Below are positions 51,534 through 52,381 of a DNA stretch of 52,381 nt, piece after piece. Below the pieces are notes generated by a model. It was not told the DNA's origin and made no database searches. It was given only the letters and a program-made list of their open reading frames with translations. This DNA is from an uncultured Clostridium sp. (GTDB taxonomy: Bacteria; Bacillota; Clostridia; UBA1212; UBA1255). Location of the stretch: contig UQSG01000020.1 of NCBI GenBank assembly GCA_900543695.1, forward strand, positions 1 to 52,381, in the 5' to 3' direction. Each line of letters starts with the position of its first letter. Position 1 is the stretch's first letter. The position numbers and the translations under genes were made by a program.

Positions 51534-52205
51534 CTATAATATTTGTTTTAAATCCGCGCAGAAAAAGGATAAATGCTTATGAAAACTGTGCCAGCTCAGG
51601 GAATCGGAATTGCCGACTGCGTAATAATAACGGGAATTTTTAAAATTTGTATCTAATAAATAATACGCGTCTCCCATGACCTGCCTGATTTTCGTGTCAA
51701 ATAGGATATCCAGTTCTCTTGCATACGCTTCCCAGTCCGTCCGGAGATGATCGGAATACAGCGTTTCGATCCGGGCAAGATAGATTCCCGGCACCATTAT
51801 AAGGAGTTCCGTATCGTCCCGGACTTCAGCGGAAGCTTGTACGGTATAGACGTCAGAATTGTAATCGTAATATTTCGTGCCCAGGAAATCGTCTTCAATC
51901 TTACCTGCAGCCTTCCCCGGCCCGATCACGGTGCGGAAGTCAAATTCCTTTACTTCAGCCGAAACCGATCCGATATAATAGGGAATATCATCCGCCATTT
52001 TTCCGGATTCCGGATCGACGGTCAGAGGCACATAAACCTGGCCGTTTATTTTATAGATCGTTTTGGGCATAATGTCATAGTATAAATACGGCCCGAGCAG
52101 CGCCTCTCTGGAGGTTCCGTAGAAAATTCCGATGCACACGACAGCAACAATCAGGGCGGCGGCCAGAGCACTGATAAAAATCAATACTTTTTTATGCTTC
52201 GGCAT
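51534..52205 (-). CDS. Membrane-anchored extracytoplasmic protein, function unknown
   Basis: 223 residues. An N-terminal signal anchor (about 7-28) is followed by a Tyr/Asp-rich soluble domain outside the membrane. GAGGTGA precedes the ATG. No known catalytic motif or lipobox is visible. 'LLGPYLYYDIMPKTIYKINGQVYVPL' suggests a beta-rich start. It converges on the GyrI-like gene with a 72-nt gap and no clear terminator. Its strong own promoter implies monocistronic expression. Confidence 0.72.
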   Translation of the reverse strand: MPKHKKVLIFISALAAALIVAVVCIGIFYGTSREALLGPYLYYDIMPKTIYKINGQVYVPLTVDPESGKMADDIPYYIGSVSAEVKEFDFRTVIGPGKAAGKIEDDFLGTKYYDYNSDVYTVQASAEVRDDTELLIMVPGIYLARIETLYSDHLRTDWEAYARELDILFDTKIRQVMGDAYYLLDTNFKNSRYYYAVGNSDSLSWHSFHKHLSFFCADLKQIL

Positions 52206-52270
52206 GCAAGATCACCTCTTTTAATTAAAGGATAAAAAAATTCCGTAAATACCTTTGAACTATGGTTTAT

Positions 52271-52299
52271 ATTATATCATGCGCCTATTATTTTGTAAA
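52271..52299 (-). promoter_or_regulatory. Promoter of the 223-residue anchored protein gene
   Basis: Minus-strand TTTACA (52294-52299), 17-nt spacer, extended -10 TGATATAAT (TATAAT 52271-52276). Confidence 0.75.
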
Positions 52300-52381
52300 G
52301 CTTGTTTTGTGTTCCGGCTTTATGTATTTTGTAGGATTACAATACATGTGTTACAGTTGAACCTAGAAAAAAATAGCGAAG

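Overview
The window looks like mid-GC chromosomal DNA from a low-GC-lineage Gram-positive anaerobe of the class Clostridia (inference). Supporting signs are a V/A-type ATPase, a DarA-type cyclic-di-AMP receptor, long-form HPF, type-2 (eukaryote-like) IleRS, a ydjI/ydjG/ydjH-like operon, a PdaA-type deacetylase, P-x-T-G cell-wall sorting signals, strong AGGAGG ribosome sites and textbook TTGACA/TATAAT promoters. I see no phage, IS element, CRISPR array or rRNA.

Layout. 1-300: tRNA-Arg(TCT) and tRNA-Gly(TCC), minus strand, behind a perfect consensus promoter. 0.3-3.6 kb: minus-strand envelope-stress-type operon (SPFH/zinc-ribbon protein, TFIIB-type zinc-ribbon membrane protein, TPM-domain protein). 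3.7-5.6 kb: plus-strand PdaA-like lipoprotein and an ECF S-component. 5.7-8.9 kb: ileS. 9.0-15.6 kb: V/A-type ATPase operon in the order G/H, C, I, K, F, E, A. It stops after subunit A, so B and D are absent. 15.7-20.7 kb: a membrane-anchored surface protein, an orphan sugar-type ABC ATPase, a NUDIX protein, an unknown protein and HPF. 20.8-28.3 kb: a tightly packed operon of acyl-CoA ligase, a large GH-A-like anchored protein, a UAP1-type pyrophosphorylase and NADP-isocitrate dehydrogenase. 28.3-32.5 kb: an unknown membrane protein, a DUF1538 transporter with a tandem P-II-like protein, and an F5/8C-domain lipoprotein. 32.5-38.6 kb: a 6-phosphogluconate dehydrogenase fused to a LarA (nickel-pincer racemase) domain, PRPP synthetase, a DUF402 protein and phosphohexomutase. 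38.6-42.2 kb: a GH2 glycosidase and two PPxTG surface proteins. 42.2-45.4 kb: an ABC exporter with PH-like and zinc-ribbon N-terminus, DUF1854 and DarA. 45.4-49.8 kb: a GH78 rhamnosidase lipoprotein and a xylose-isomerase-like TIM barrel. 49.9-52.4 kb: a GNAT enzyme, a Cys/His-rich small ORF behind a perfect promoter, a GyrI-like protein and an anchored protein.

How the genes fit together. Much of the window concerns plant or host glycan use and sugar-phosphate flow: GH78, GH2, F5/8C proteins, an MsmK-type ATPase, phosphohexomutase, 6PGDH to PRPP, and UDP-sugar synthesis. The rest is mostly housekeeping and envelope homeostasis.

The most unusual object is the 900-residue Gnd-LarA fusion at 32541-35243. 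Its LarA half keeps the catalytic and cofactor-binding residues, at exact spacing for three of the four. The next most notable are the ATPase operon without B and D, and the exporter/DUF1854/DarA set. Function calls rest on motifs and recalled family features; no database search was run.
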